DNA of 64,000 bases, from assembly GCF_004329715.1 (NCBI RefSeq), contig NZ_JXSY01000013.1, positions 124,001-188,000 on the forward strand, given 5' to 3'. Below the pieces are notes generated by a model. That model worked only from the letters and a program-made list of their open reading frames with translations. It ran no database searches and was not told the DNA's origin. The stretch's first letter is position 1. Each line of letters opens with the position of its first letter. A program made the translations under genes and the position numbers. The stretch comes from Bowmanella sp. JS7-9 (GTDB taxonomy: Bacteria; Pseudomonadota; Gammaproteobacteria; Enterobacterales; Alteromonadaceae). Positions 17,345-26,691 of this stretch are shown here, one piece after another.

Positions 17345-18416
17345 GAGCTTTGCTTTCTCTAAACGGAATGCGAATACTGATTTTTAATCCACTGGGCTGA
17401 TTGGGGCTCAGCTCCATACTGTAATTATCTTTGTAGCTGGCTTGTAAACGTGCCTCGATATTCGGTAGACCAACACCATGGGTGCGGCTCAGGCGGCCTG
17501 CACTCAAATCGGCGCCCGGGCCGTTATCCGCCACATCTATGTAAAGGTCACTACCCATCACCCGGGCACTGATACTGATAATACCGACCTGACTCATTTT
17601 AGATATGGCGTGTTTAATCGCATTTTCAATCAGCGGCTGCAGTAACATCGAAGGCACTTTCGCCAAACGCGCGCGCTCTTCGATTTGCCATAGCACTTCA
17701 AGCCGCTCTTCAAAACGTACTTTTTCGATATCCAGATACAGCTTTAATGCCTCAATTTCCTGATACAAAGGCACATGTTTAATCGGATCTTTGTCCAATG
17801 AGTAGCGCAGAAACTCACTTAGTCGAGACACCATCTTATTGGCCGTATCATTATCTTTGATCAGGATAAGGGTTGAGATGGCATTAAGCGTATTAAACAA
17901 AAAATGTGGGTTTAACTGATAGCGCAGCATTTTTAAATGGGCCTGATGCGCCATGGTTGCCGAACGCAACGCATTCTGGCGTTCCTTCTGCAGCATCTGA
18001 TAATACTTGATGCCCACATACAAACCACTCCAGCAGGCAATCACGAAGAATGAGCGAATACTGTTACTGAAATACAGCAGCCATTCAGGCGGCCGATAGC
18101 CGTGACGATAAATTTCCCAATAATGGAAATTGTTAATCACGGTCCAGACTAACGCCACGACATAGGATGCGAAACTGATAATTAGCAGCAGTCTGAGCGG
18201 CGAAAAATGCCAGATGCGCTGGTACAGGTAGCGCAGTGGTAACGTCAATAGCCAGCCAGCGATGGCGTTTAGCATCAGGACGAATACAAATGACGGGCGC
18301 ATCTCATGCAGCAGAGAGCCCAAATAAAAAATCAGTGCCCAGGCCGTCCAGCCAACACTGTGTAACACCCAAAAAAACCGCTCGCGGTCACTGAGCCAGC
18401 GCTCTACCCTTTCCAT
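17328..18416 (-). CDS. LytS/YehU-type membrane sensor histidine kinase
   Basis: This is a 362-residue kinase. Four membrane helices lie at about 17-35, 44-62, 76-95 and 118-137. They are followed by a His_kinase domain with QLNPHFLFNTLNAIS, in which His171 is the phosphorylation site, and an HATPase segment with PLIENAIKH (N box) and DNGPGADLS (G box). There is no large periplasmic sensor domain, so the signal is probably sensed in the membrane or by a partner. The stop overlaps the start of the LytTR regulator by 17 bp, which shows tight co-expression. A minus-strand terminator at 18455-18481 separates the gene from the upstream DUF962 gene. Confidence 0.91.
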   Translation of the reverse strand: MERVERWLSDRERFFWVLHSVGWTAWALIFYLGSLLHEMRPSFVFVLMLNAIAGWLLTLPLRYLYQRIWHFSPLRLLLIISFASYVVALVWTVINNFHYWEIYRHGYRPPEWLLYFSNSIRSFFVIACWSGLYVGIKYYQMLQKERQNALRSATMAHQAHLKMLRYQLNPHFLFNTLNAISTLILIKDNDTANKMVSRLSEFLRYSLDKDPIKHVPLYQEIEALKLYLDIEKVRFEERLEVLWQIEERARLAKVPSMLLQPLIENAIKHAISKMSQVGIISISARVMGSDLYIDVADNGPGADLSAGRLSRTHGVGLPNIEARLQASYKDNYSMELSPNQPSGLKISIRIPFRESKAHDKDN

Positions 18417-18454
18417 TGACTACTCTGTTTTTCTTTGTCGCGCGATTCTAACGC

Positions 18455-18481
18455 AAAAAAGGGCGCCTTCGCGCCCCTTTT
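18455..18481 (-). terminator. Rho-independent terminator after the DUF962 gene
   Basis: On the minus strand a GGGCGC stem with loop GAAG and its partner GCGCCC is followed by TTTTTT. It lies between the DUF962 gene and the histidine kinase gene. Confidence 0.8.
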
Positions 18482-18512
18482 ACCCTGTAACTTAGTGTGC
18501 TGGTCGAAACGC

Positions 18513-18974
18513 TCAATAACTGATATTCAGCTTGCGCAGCCAGCCGCCTAATATCCATGCAGGCCCCACCAGCAGGAATTGTAAGTCTTTGAAAAAACTA
18601 GGACGTTTGCCTTCGATTTGGTGACCAATAAACTGCAGCACCCACATCACAACAAACAACACCAGGCTGAACTGCCACACCACGATATGCTGCGCTTCCA
18701 GCACACTGATAAACCAAAACACCAGCATAGTCATGATAGTCATGCCCGCACCAATCGGGCCGGACAATAAAAAGTAATAAAACAGCACCGGGATCACCGC
18801 AATGTGCGCAAAGGTGATGGCATACTTCTGCATAATTTCCGGGGTAGGAATGCTGTACACCAGTCCGAAGGTCACAAAATAAATCAGCGGTACAGCCAGA
18901 TTATGAATAAGTTTATTCCAGCCATTTTGATGGCTTTGGGCGTATTCCTGAAATAACAATTCTACTCGGCGCAT
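18513..18974 (-). CDS. DUF962 / Mpo1-like membrane protein
   Basis: This 153-residue protein belongs to the DUF962 (Mpo1/YGL010w) family. The family marks are the early HQNGWNKLIHNLAVPLIYF, with its His and Asn residues, and the late QFIGHQIEGKRPSFFKDLQFL. Four to five hydrophobic helices are visible. The yeast Mpo1 protein is an Fe(II) dioxygenase that shortens 2-hydroxy fatty acids by alpha-oxidation. The metal-ligand histidines appear to be present, so similar chemistry is possible, though bacterial members are mostly untested. An AAGGA ribosome-binding site precedes the ATG. Confidence 0.85.
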   Translation of the reverse strand: MRRVELLFQEYAQSHQNGWNKLIHNLAVPLIYFVTFGLVYSIPTPEIMQKYAITFAHIAVIPVLFYYFLLSGPIGAGMTIMTMLVFWFISVLEAQHIVVWQFSLVLFVVMWVLQFIGHQIEGKRPSFFKDLQFLLVGPAWILGGWLRKLNISY

Positions 18975-19202
18975 AGGGATCCTTGCAGTGGTTGGATTTT
19001 TATTATTGGTGTCAGGCTGGTTACCGCAATTTATTCAGCCTTTTTCAGCATATTGCTGTGCAATTGGTTAAATTTCAATCCTTCCGCGTTGGCAAATGTG
19101 CAACTTATTGCGGCCGGTCAATAAAATATCTGTCTTCACGTCATGCCAACCGCTGGAGTAATTTACAACAGGCGCGATACACTAGTGCAATACTATTGAG
19201 CG

Positions 19203-20984
19203 GTGGAGCCACCTCTTTTGATTACTTATCAGATTGATTGTCAGGATATTTTTCATCACGAATACGAAGTTAAACTGACTATCCCCTCACCCGCAGCGCA
19301 AGGGCAGCGCCTGCAGTTACCAGCGTGGATCCCGGGCAGTTATATGGTGCGGGACTTTGCCAAAAACATCACCGCACTGCGCGCAACTGATGCCCAGGGT
19401 AACGAACTGACGCTAACCAAGCTAGATAAACAAAGCTGGCAACTGGCTCCGGCTAAAGGCCCACTTACTGTGGTTTATCGGGTATATGCTCTGGATTACT
19501 CCGTTCGTAGCGCCTATCTGGCCAGCGATGCGGGCTTTTTCAATGGCACCAGTCTTTACCTGCAGGTGGTGGGACAAGACCACGAGCGCTGCCAAATTGA
19601 GCTAATCAAACCGGCGATATCACAGTGTGAACACTGGCAAGTCGCAACCGGATTACCAATTCACACTACCGATGACGGCGGCTTTGGCGTTTATCGCGCC
19701 AACTCCTGGTGGGACGCCATCGACTGTCCGGTCCTGCTGGCAAATTACACCCGGGTAGATTTTAGCGTGGCAGGACAGCCTTTCAGCATAGCCCTAGTAG
19801 ATGACCTGCCTTTTGACGCCCAACGCCTCAAAGACGATTTGAGCAAAATCTGCGCGCACCATATTCAATTGTTTGGCGCGCCGGCGCCTTTTAAGCACTA
19901 CTGGTTTTTAACCCTGTTGGCAGATAACGCTTTTGGTGGCCTGGAACACAGTAACTCTACACTACTGATGTTCGAGCGCAGCGGTTTACCCAATGGCACC
20001 ATCCGCGAGCCAAATGACAGCTATCGCAATTTTCTTAGCTTGTGCAGCCATGAGCTGTTCCATGCCTGGCTGGTTAAACGTATTCGCCCGGCCTGTTTTA
20101 CTCAGCCGGATCTCAGTGCAGAAGTGTATACCCGCCAATTATGGATTTATGAAGGCTTCACCTCTTATTACGATGATTTATCTCTGGTGCGCGCAAAAGT
20201 CATTAGTCCTGCCAGCTATCTGCAAATTCTCGGTGAGAATCTGACCCGTCTGGCGAGAAACCCCGGGAGGTTACGCCAAACCGTCAGTGACTCAAGTTTC
20301 GATGCCTGGACCCGTTTCTATCAACAGGACGAAAATGCCCGCAATGCCATCGTCAGTTATTACTTAAAAGGCGGTTTTATCGCGCTATGCCTGGACTTAA
20401 CCCTGCGCCAGCAGAATAAAGCGAGCCTGGATGAGGTGTTAAAACTGTTATGGCAGCGCCATGGCGAGAATGGCACAGACGATAACGTGATCGAGACTTT
20501 TTGTCTGGAGCTGGGAGTCGATTGCCGGGAGTTACTGCAACGAGCAGTCAATAGCACGGATGAACTCCCCATCGAAGCGTTGCTAGCCCGCCATGGCGTG
20601 CGGCTGGTAAATCAACCCAATGGTGGTAGTACCGATAAGGGCGGAAAGTTAATTACGCAGCCGGTGAAACACGCTTTCGGCGCAGTATTTGCCGCCGAAA
20701 ACACCGGGTTACGCATACAGCAGGTCCAGATGCATAGCCCTGCTGCCAGAGCCGGTCTGATGAAAAACGATCTACTGTTGGCGCTGAATCACATCCAAAC
20801 CAGTGATAAAACCCTGCAAACCCTGTTGGATCGTCAGCCTACCGGCAGCGAAGCGACGCTACACGTACTGCGCCGCGGGCGTTTGTGGCAAATGAACCTG
20901 CCGATTGAAAAAGTGCTGGAAGACTCTGTTATGCTGGAAATTTTTGACGAGCAGGCCGTCAACCGCTGGTTGGAGCTGGATTAA
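19203..20984 (+). CDS. M61-family metallopeptidase with C-terminal PDZ domain
   Basis: This is a 593-residue zinc peptidase related to glycyl aminopeptidase. An N-terminal beta domain (about 1-180, with LPAWIPGSYMVRDFAKNI) precedes the catalytic domain with the HExxH motif SHELFHAW (H283, E284, H287) and the downstream glutamate in YEGFTSYYDD. The C-terminal 100 residues form a PDZ domain (GLRIQQVQMHSPAARAGLMKNDLLLALNHI). No signal peptide is visible, so it is probably cytosolic. The start is a GTG at 19203 with no strong ribosome-binding site; the next candidate is a TTG four codons later. The last 4 bp overlap the convergent M23 gene. The 228 bp upstream (18975-19202) hold no gene. Confidence 0.9.
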   Translation: MEPPLLITYQIDCQDIFHHEYEVKLTIPSPAAQGQRLQLPAWIPGSYMVRDFAKNITALRATDAQGNELTLTKLDKQSWQLAPAKGPLTVVYRVYALDYSVRSAYLASDAGFFNGTSLYLQVVGQDHERCQIELIKPAISQCEHWQVATGLPIHTTDDGGFGVYRANSWWDAIDCPVLLANYTRVDFSVAGQPFSIALVDDLPFDAQRLKDDLSKICAHHIQLFGAPAPFKHYWFLTLLADNAFGGLEHSNSTLLMFERSGLPNGTIREPNDSYRNFLSLCSHELFHAWLVKRIRPACFTQPDLSAEVYTRQLWIYEGFTSYYDDLSLVRAKVISPASYLQILGENLTRLARNPGRLRQTVSDSSFDAWTRFYQQDENARNAIVSYYLKGGFIALCLDLTLRQQNKASLDEVLKLLWQRHGENGTDDNVIETFCLELGVDCRELLQRAVNSTDELPIEALLARHGVRLVNQPNGGSTDKGGKLITQPVKHAFGAVFAAENTGLRIQQVQMHSPAARAGLMKNDLLLALNHIQTSDKTLQTLLDRQPTGSEATLHVLRRGRLWQMNLPIEKVLEDSVMLEIFDEQAVNRWLELD

Positions 20985-21799
20985 CGCGCCGGTACCAATA
21001 ACTGCGGATCAACCCGCACATTCATCCAATTCATGCGCCAGTCCAGGTGCGGCCCGGTGGCTCTGCCGGTCGCACCAATTTCTGCAATTAACTGGCCCTG
21101 TTCGACCCGTTGCCCGGCCTGCACGTGACTGGCGCTTAAGTGCAGAAAGGTCGACGACACACCAAATCCGTGATCGATAATCAGTGTGCCACCAGAATAA
21201 TACATATCCGGTTGCCACAGGGTCACAATGCCCGAAGCCGGAGCAACAACCGCCGTGCCAGTTGGTGCGGCTACATCCACGCCATAGTGCGGGGTTTTGG
21301 GTTCGCCATTTAAAATGCGCTGGCTACCATAGACGCCACTAATCCGCCCTTTTGCCGGCCAGATAAAATCTTGCATGAAATCCAGACGCTCATCATTGCG
21401 TTCACGCGCTTTACGGGCATTGGCGGCATCGGCGCGAATACGCGCTGCGAGTGATGGATCGGGATTTACCATTTTTGGCGGTAAACCATCGACTTTCTCG
21501 ATGGCAAATTGACGGGCGATAATCTCAAACGATTGCTGATGCGTTTGACCGTCTGCGCTGACCCATTCAATCGTGCGGCTACCCAGTTCATCGCGGCCTA
21601 TGCCAAAAACGAATTCACCTTGTTGTGACACGCGGATCTTTTGCTGTTGATAAGAGACCTGACTTCCTGCAGGCACGGTGGCGCGTACTAACGCCCCCTG
21701 AACCGGTTCAGTCAGCAAACTCAGCGAGGCCAATGACCATTGACTGAACAACGCGAGAGACAACGCCACTAGCCGGCGCAGGCCAAGCCATTTATGCAC
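20981..21799 (-). CDS. M23-family (LytM) metallopeptidase, exported
   Basis: This protein probably cuts peptidoglycan cross-links or activates amidases in the periplasm. I choose the GTG at 21797-21799 because AAAGGAG lies nine bases before it and the product then starts with a normal signal peptide (VHKWLGLRRLVALSLALFSQWSLA). The in-frame ATG ten codons upstream would extend the overlap with the preceding gene. The C-terminal catalytic domain (about the last 140 residues) has the zinc ligands in HYGVDVAAPTGT, SSTFLHLSA and GPHLDWRMNW, so the HxxxD and HxH motifs are intact. The product is 272 residues. It overlaps the upstream pterin-synthase-like gene by 8 bp, suggesting coupling, and its end overlaps M61. 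Confidence 0.9.
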   Translation of the reverse strand: MHKWLGLRRLVALSLALFSQWSLASLSLLTEPVQGALVRATVPAGSQVSYQQQKIRVSQQGEFVFGIGRDELGSRTIEWVSADGQTHQQSFEIIARQFAIEKVDGLPPKMVNPDPSLAARIRADAANARKARERNDERLDFMQDFIWPAKGRISGVYGSQRILNGEPKTPHYGVDVAAPTGTAVVAPASGIVTLWQPDMYYSGGTLIIDHGFGVSSTFLHLSASHVQAGQRVEQGQLIAEIGATGRATGPHLDWRMNWMNVRVDPQLLVPAR

Positions 21800-22664
21800 C
21801 GGCGATGGCTCCTTTACCCACCCCTTCAAAGGCGAATACTTTGAAGCTGTTGCCTGGGGCTAAGCGTTTTTGCTCGTCTGCCATAAATTGCGCCAAACAC
21901 TCCACGGTTGAGTCCGTATCCACCAGATCCGACTCACATTTCGGAATAGCCAGTTCAAAAATTCCCTGCGATGACTCATAGGCAAACAGATAATGTTCGT
22001 CGCCACTAATGTCTGGTTGCATAATTAACTTATCAGCGGTGACCAAATCTTCCCGGCTACCAATGTAGATATCGCACCAGCGTTTGGCCCAATAGTCTTC
22101 CCAGCGCACACTTTGCTGACCGTCTGCGAATACCACCACCTTCGAGCGATGGCCATGGGCAATGCGCTGACAGTTGCCATCGTGCTTCTTCAGACCATGG
22201 GTGTAGTGATAATAAGGGCCGTCAATTTTCTCTTCACGTAAACTCAGGGTTAAGCCCTGCACGTTTTCCGGCAAGTGAGTCTTAATGATTTGCTTAAGGT
22301 ATTCCTGCACTGACGCCATGCTGACTTCGTTGGCATAAATAAAGGCATAGGCCTCAGGCGGGCAATTTAGGTGGATGCTGCGCTCATCAGGACGCAAAAA
22401 GTCCACCTGAACCCGCTCATTTTGCTCGTCGCGCTCAATACGGGTATAAGCATGTTCCGCGGGGATCAACAACTTGTGATCCACATATTCATCAATCAGC
22501 GCCTTAAGGCGTTTTTTTACTTTGGAGAAGTCCAGCACCATGCTTTCTTCATTGAGGCTGCCATCGAGGATCACGTCAACAATCCAGCTCTCTCCCACCA
22601 TGCCACGCTGTGGGCACAGATAAGAAAAGTCCATGACAGTCAAATCGTTTACAAATAATTGCAT
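21792..22664 (-). CDS. Double-length 6-carboxytetrahydropterin synthase homologue
   Basis: This 290-residue protein has two tandem PTPS/QueD-like folds. The first (about 1-130) begins LFVNDLTVMDFSYLCPQRG and retains VLDFSKVKKRL and DHKLL, but lacks the zinc histidines of a normal N-terminus. The second (about 150-285) carries THGLKKHDGNCQRIAHGHRSK, where the Cys and HGH correspond to the catalytic and zinc-binding residues. QueD makes a queuosine precursor from dihydroneopterin triphosphate and normally has about 120 residues. The double version is therefore likely a lineage-specific paralogue, possibly with one active site per protein. Its substrate is uncertain. Confidence 0.78.
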   Translation of the reverse strand: MQLFVNDLTVMDFSYLCPQRGMVGESWIVDVILDGSLNEESMVLDFSKVKKRLKALIDEYVDHKLLIPAEHAYTRIERDEQNERVQVDFLRPDERSIHLNCPPEAYAFIYANEVSMASVQEYLKQIIKTHLPENVQGLTLSLREEKIDGPYYHYTHGLKKHDGNCQRIAHGHRSKVVVFADGQQSVRWEDYWAKRWCDIYIGSREDLVTADKLIMQPDISGDEHYLFAYESSQGIFELAIPKCESDLVDTDSTVECLAQFMADEQKRLAPGNSFKVFAFEGVGKGAIAGA

Positions 22665-22707
22665 TGAGGTGTGTTACTCCAGAATAAAACGTTGCAAGTA
22701 TAACCAG

Positions 22708-23718
22708 TTACGAATTGGAATTCGCCTTATTGAGCTGATCTTTCAGATTAGGCGGCACGCCTTTAATCAACAGCGTATCACTGTGAGGATCATACTGAAC
22801 CCGCTCGCCCAGTAACTTGCGGTCAAACGCAATGGTGACACCACCGCCGGCACCGCTGAATTTACTCAGGCTGCGCACCACCGTTGGGTCGGGCTGGAAT
22901 TGCTGCTCAAGCTTACGCTCACTCACTTCGGTGAACTGAATAAAATCCCGCTCACCTTTGGGTAACTGCTCAGCCAGCTCTTTAATCTGAATATCTTCGC
23001 CAGACTCAATTTTTTCTTTGTAATAGTTAGCCAGTTGCGCGCGGGTTTGTTGCTTTTCGGTCACATCCAGCTGTTCTACCGCCAGATAATCATCCACGGC
23101 AGCGATCAGTTCTTTGTTTTGCTTTTTAATGTCGACCAGTTCTTCACAGGATAAAAACGCCAGGAAGAAATCAGACACTTTGCGCCCTGCCCGGCCTTTG
23201 ATAAAGCTGACATAGCGGTTCTGATCGGCATTGATGCGACGCTCGGTTAAATCAATCCGCGCAGCCAGTTGCATTTTGGCAAGATCCAGATGGTCACGCA
23301 CATTCAGTTGCATGCTGGCATCAATTTCCACGTGTTGTTTGGTGTTAAGCAGTCCAATCAACAAAAACTCGGTGGCCAGATACTGATATTGGGTGAACAC
23401 AATAAAACCGGTTTCAATGGTGGCAAATTCCACCAGCGTTTTGGTCAACAACGCTGAGGTTTGCTGCGAGAACTGCAAAAAGCTGTCTTCATCGTCACCA
23501 AGCGCATCCAGTAACGCAGGAAAACTATCAGCTTCGTCACTCACCAAACCGCCCACACCTTTGCCAGGTTTACCTGCGTACACCTGATGCATTTGCAGGG
23601 TCAATTGTTCGATTTGTGGGCTGATGTCCAGACAGGTATTACGCGGTTGCAATACCAGTTTACCTTCAGCGTCCAGTTGCAATTGATGCACAATGCAATG
23701 ATGAACCACTACGCTCAT
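22708..23718 (-). CDS. yejK: Nucleoid-associated protein YejK
   Basis: This 336-residue protein matches the NdpA/YejK family, a spermidine-nucleoid-associated protein found in gammaproteobacteria. Recognisable segments are KGVGGLVSDEADSFPALLDAL, FIKGRAGRKVSDFFLAFL and the C-terminal VTIAFDRKLLGERVQYDP. It is divergent from yejL-yejM across 92 bp (23719-23810), the arrangement seen in E. coli and its relatives. A 43-bp gap separates it from the pterin synthase homologue on the same strand. Length and conserved context make the assignment safe. The DNA-binding specificity is unknown. Confidence 0.94.
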   Translation of the reverse strand: MSVVVHHCIVHQLQLDAEGKLVLQPRNTCLDISPQIEQLTLQMHQVYAGKPGKGVGGLVSDEADSFPALLDALGDDEDSFLQFSQQTSALLTKTLVEFATIETGFIVFTQYQYLATEFLLIGLLNTKQHVEIDASMQLNVRDHLDLAKMQLAARIDLTERRINADQNRYVSFIKGRAGRKVSDFFLAFLSCEELVDIKKQNKELIAAVDDYLAVEQLDVTEKQQTRAQLANYYKEKIESGEDIQIKELAEQLPKGERDFIQFTEVSERKLEQQFQPDPTVVRSLSKFSGAGGGVTIAFDRKLLGERVQYDPHSDTLLIKGVPPNLKDQLNKANSNS

Positions 23719-23819
23719 GCGCGGTTTACTCCTGTTTAAAGTGTTAGTCGATTAGGTGCGATGGAGTGACGTGTGAAACCCTGCTAATATAGCGGCAACT
23801 TGCCTTTGAGATGTTTTAC

Positions 23820-24038
23820 ATGCCACAACAATCTAAATATTCCGATCAACAATTCGACGCCCTGACCAATGATTTAATTTCTGTGTTAGAAAAACATCAG
23901 GCCAGTCGGGAATTGAGCTTGATGGCGCTGGGCAATATTATTACCAATATTTTGCGCAACCAGACCAATGCTGAGCATCGCCAGCAAATGGCCGCAAAGT
24001 TTACCGAAATTTTAATGAAAAGTGTCACCAATAATTAG
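23820..24038 (+). CDS. yejL: DUF1414 family protein YejL
   Basis: This is a small helical cytoplasmic protein of 72 residues (MPQQSKYSDQQFDALTNDLI, then ELSLMALGNIITNIL). It aligns with E. coli YejL, which starts MPQ at the same point, so I use the ATG at 23820 rather than the ATG three codons upstream. The function is unknown. The gene sits between yejK and yejM as in enterobacteria, with 14 bp before yejM, so it is co-transcribed with yejM. Confidence 0.9.
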   Translation: MPQQSKYSDQQFDALTNDLISVLEKHQASRELSLMALGNIITNILRNQTNAEHRQQMAAKFTEILMKSVTNN

Positions 24039-24052
24039 AAAAAAGCACGCCT

Positions 24053-25534
24053 ATGATTTTAGCCGAAACACCAAGACGCCAGCGGGTTACTAAATTATCC
24101 CGCTGGGGACACTGGTTTACTTTCTTTAATATCCTGATTGCACTGACGATCTCGTCATTGTATGTGTTCAGTTCACCGGCACCGTCCACTGCCATCGGAG
24201 TCGCGTACCTGTTCAGTAACTGGATTGGTCATATCGCGTTCCTGACCTTTATTGGCTTCGTGATTTTAATCCTGCCGCTGTGTTATCTGGTCAGTAATGT
24301 CAAAGTGGTTAAGGCCGCGGCCGCGTTAGTCGCTGCGGTCGGACTCGCGTTGCTGGCGTTTGATGCCCTGCTATACGTAAAACACGGTGTGCATGTGAGT
24401 TTTAGCAGCGCCGAGTTGGTAAAAAGCGAAACCCGCATCATGATGGACACGCTGGGCTGGCAGCAATGGGGCATGCTGGTGCTGCTGTTTGTGGTGTGGT
24501 TGTCGTTTCAATTATTGTTGGCGAATGCCCTGTGGAAACGCATTGAGCGCTTTATGCTGCATCGCTATGCGCAACCCATTGGTTTGTTCTTCATTGCCTG
24601 CTTCTTTATTGGCCACGCAACGCATATTTGGGCAGATGCCAATCTATATCAGCCAATCGTTAAACAGGACGATATGTTCCCGTTGTCCTATCCTGCCACG
24701 GCGAAAACCCTGATGGCCAAATATGGTATGTTGGATTTGGCCAACTATGAACAACGCAAAGCCTTGCAACTGGACCGCAAAGTTCATCAGGTTAACTATC
24801 CGCTGAAACCGGTATATTGCAGCGTCACACCGGGCATCAAAGCCATGTTTTTATGGGTCGAATCTGACAATGCCGATGAGCTCGCGGTGGAGTTTAATTT
24901 GCAAAGCCAGGGGATTTTCGTAAATAACCCCAATCCACAATCGGCCTGGTTCAGTGCCCAATATGGTTTACCCGCGCTATACGAGGGGGTGGTTACCGTA
25001 CCCCCACTGATTGCCGACATTGCGCGTAACTTTAATGTGCCATTTATGACCATAGAGTCTGCTGAATTTTTGGGTGACAGCTTCTGGCAGGAGAACCTGG
25101 CCGGGATCGTCATTGCCAAAGTACCGCTAAAACGCGCACGGGAATTACTTAGCCATGCCGGTGATACGGCGATCATGATGGCCAGTGCCCATAACCCCGC
25201 TGGTAACTGGTACAGCAATGTGATCAGCAACGGCGTCAGCACGCTGGCGACGGCTGAGGATATCGCACCAACCTTACTCGGCCTGATGGGGTGCTCAGCC
25301 AATATTGCCGACTACTCCACCGGACAGAATTTATTTGCACCAAGCCGCAATTGGACCGTGACCACAGCCGGTGACAAAGTGATTCTTCTGACCGAACATG
25401 AACGGGTGGAAGTCGACGTATTAGGTAACTACAAAATCTTCGATTTAACCGACGGTACGGAAAACAGCAGCGAACTGAATACCAGTTTGCTTAGCCGTGC
25501 GGTGAAACACGTCAGTCGCTTTATTCAAAACTAA
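24053..25534 (+). CDS. yejM: YejM/PbgA-like inner-membrane protein with a shortened sulfatase-like domain
   Basis: YejM is an inner-membrane protein that, in E. coli, senses lipopolysaccharide and controls LpxC turnover through LapB. The N-terminal half matches well: RQRVTKLSRWGHWFTFFNIL, five membrane helices to about residue 200, then HIWADANLYQPIVKQDDMFPLSYP. The periplasmic domain is clearly reduced. The protein has 493 residues against about 586 in E. coli. The segment corresponding to TVDGLNYSRF and the SGNTTDNG active-site motif is missing or replaced (SQGIFVNNPNPQSAWFSAQYG). Later landmarks such as EDIAPTLLGLMGC and YSTGQNLF remain. The N-terminal regulatory part should work; any hydrolase activity is unlikely. 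Confidence 0.88.
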   Translation: MILAETPRRQRVTKLSRWGHWFTFFNILIALTISSLYVFSSPAPSTAIGVAYLFSNWIGHIAFLTFIGFVILILPLCYLVSNVKVVKAAAALVAAVGLALLAFDALLYVKHGVHVSFSSAELVKSETRIMMDTLGWQQWGMLVLLFVVWLSFQLLLANALWKRIERFMLHRYAQPIGLFFIACFFIGHATHIWADANLYQPIVKQDDMFPLSYPATAKTLMAKYGMLDLANYEQRKALQLDRKVHQVNYPLKPVYCSVTPGIKAMFLWVESDNADELAVEFNLQSQGIFVNNPNPQSAWFSAQYGLPALYEGVVTVPPLIADIARNFNVPFMTIESAEFLGDSFWQENLAGIVIAKVPLKRARELLSHAGDTAIMMASAHNPAGNWYSNVISNGVSTLATAEDIAPTLLGLMGCSANIADYSTGQNLFAPSRNWTVTTAGDKVILLTEHERVEVDVLGNYKIFDLTDGTENSSELNTSLLSRAVKHVSRFIQN

Positions 25535-25539
25535 CTCCA

Positions 25540-25570
25540 ACAGCAGGCATTCATCGCGGATGCCTGCTGT
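25540..25570. other. Stem-loop after yejM
   Basis: An 11-bp perfect stem ACAGCAGGCAT / ATGCCTGCTGT with a nine-base loop lies just after the yejM stop. No T-run follows, so it may slow RNA decay or act as a weak terminator. Confidence 0.6.
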
Positions 25571-25668
25571 CCTTCATCGCTAATAATCCCCAAAACATCA
25601 ATCAGTTAGCCGTCGCTACTTGGCGAGCATTGAGATTTTCTGCACTATGGCAAAAACGGAGAATAGCG

Positions 25669-26682
25669 ATGCACAAAAAGTTAACCACATTGATCGTGTT
25701 GGGATTGTCACTAGCCGGGTGTAGTGTAACACCGTCTGGCCAACAGACTGAGTTACCCAAATTACACACCCTGTATGATTATGCGCTGCTGGATAACAGT
25801 GGCAAGTTGGTGAGTCTCGCTGAAGTCGCGGATGCCCTGGCCAGTAAGCAGGTGATTTTTTTAGGCGAAGCCCATAGCCATCCGGGCGCACATTTATTTC
25901 AAATGCAGATGTTGCAGGCACTGCATGCCCGGCATCCGCAAATTGCGTTATCCATGGAACAATTCGAAACCGACACACAGGCATGGCTGGATCGCTATAC
26001 CGCGGGTGAGATAGGCGAATGGACGTTAACCCACTATGCCCGCGCCTGGCCAAACTATAAAGGCAGTTATCGACCTCTGGTGGACTATGCCCGAGACAAT
26101 AATTTACCTGTGATCGCAGCCAATGCGCCCAAAGACATTGTGGTCTGCGTAGGTCGGCAGGGCCCGGCGCTATTAGATAAATTGCCACCCAATCGTCGTA
26201 TTAACGTTGCAAAGGAAATGGACTTTAGTCAGGAAGGCGCTTATTTCGAAAAATTCATCGGTTCCATGGGCGGCCATGGCAATCAAGAGCGCCCCAGTCA
26301 ACGCATGTTGAACAGCTATGCCGGTCAGGTCGTGCGGGATGAGACCATGGCACAGAGCATCGTTAATTATCTGACTGCCCATCCACAGAGTATGGTGGTG
26401 CACACCAACGGTAGTTTCCACAGCGAAGACCATCTGGGCACTGTCGAGCGCGTTACCCGCCGTTTGAACACCTCAGTCGCGGTTATCCAACCGGTTTTAC
26501 TCGACGATCCGCAGCACAGTGATATTAGCGAAGACATGCTCAAAAAAGGCGATTATTTGTTACTTATTGCCCCAATCAGCGACAACGTTAAGTTACCGGA
26601 ATATCAGCAGGCGTGGATGAAATCCGCCTTCACGCCATCTAATGTGGACTGTAACTTCAGCGACGCTGCCGGCAGCGAATAA
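25669..26682 (+). CDS. ChaN-family lipoprotein (haem/iron-regulated family)
   Basis: This is a 337-residue lipoprotein. The signal peptide MHKKLTTLIVLGLSLAGC ends in the lipobox LAGC. The ChaN domain is clear: VIFLGEAHSHPGAHLFQMQML, ALSMEQFETDTQ, AANAPKDIV and MVVHTNGSFHSEDHLGTVERV. ChaN of Campylobacter binds haem as a dimer and is tied to iron uptake. I choose the ATG at 25669 because CGGAG lies eight bases upstream and the signal peptide then begins properly; the frame is open further upstream without a credible start. No iron-transport genes are adjacent. Confidence 0.88.
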   Translation: MHKKLTTLIVLGLSLAGCSVTPSGQQTELPKLHTLYDYALLDNSGKLVSLAEVADALASKQVIFLGEAHSHPGAHLFQMQMLQALHARHPQIALSMEQFETDTQAWLDRYTAGEIGEWTLTHYARAWPNYKGSYRPLVDYARDNNLPVIAANAPKDIVVCVGRQGPALLDKLPPNRRINVAKEMDFSQEGAYFEKFIGSMGGHGNQERPSQRMLNSYAGQVVRDETMAQSIVNYLTAHPQSMVVHTNGSFHSEDHLGTVERVTRRLNTSVAVIQPVLLDDPQHSDISEDMLKKGDYLLLIAPISDNVKLPEYQQAWMKSAFTPSNVDCNFSDAAGSE

Positions 26683-26691
26683 TGAAACAAT

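Noticed and set aside
25616-26188. A 190-codon frame opposite the ChaN gene
   Set aside because: The lipoprotein signal and ChaN motifs fix the plus strand as coding.
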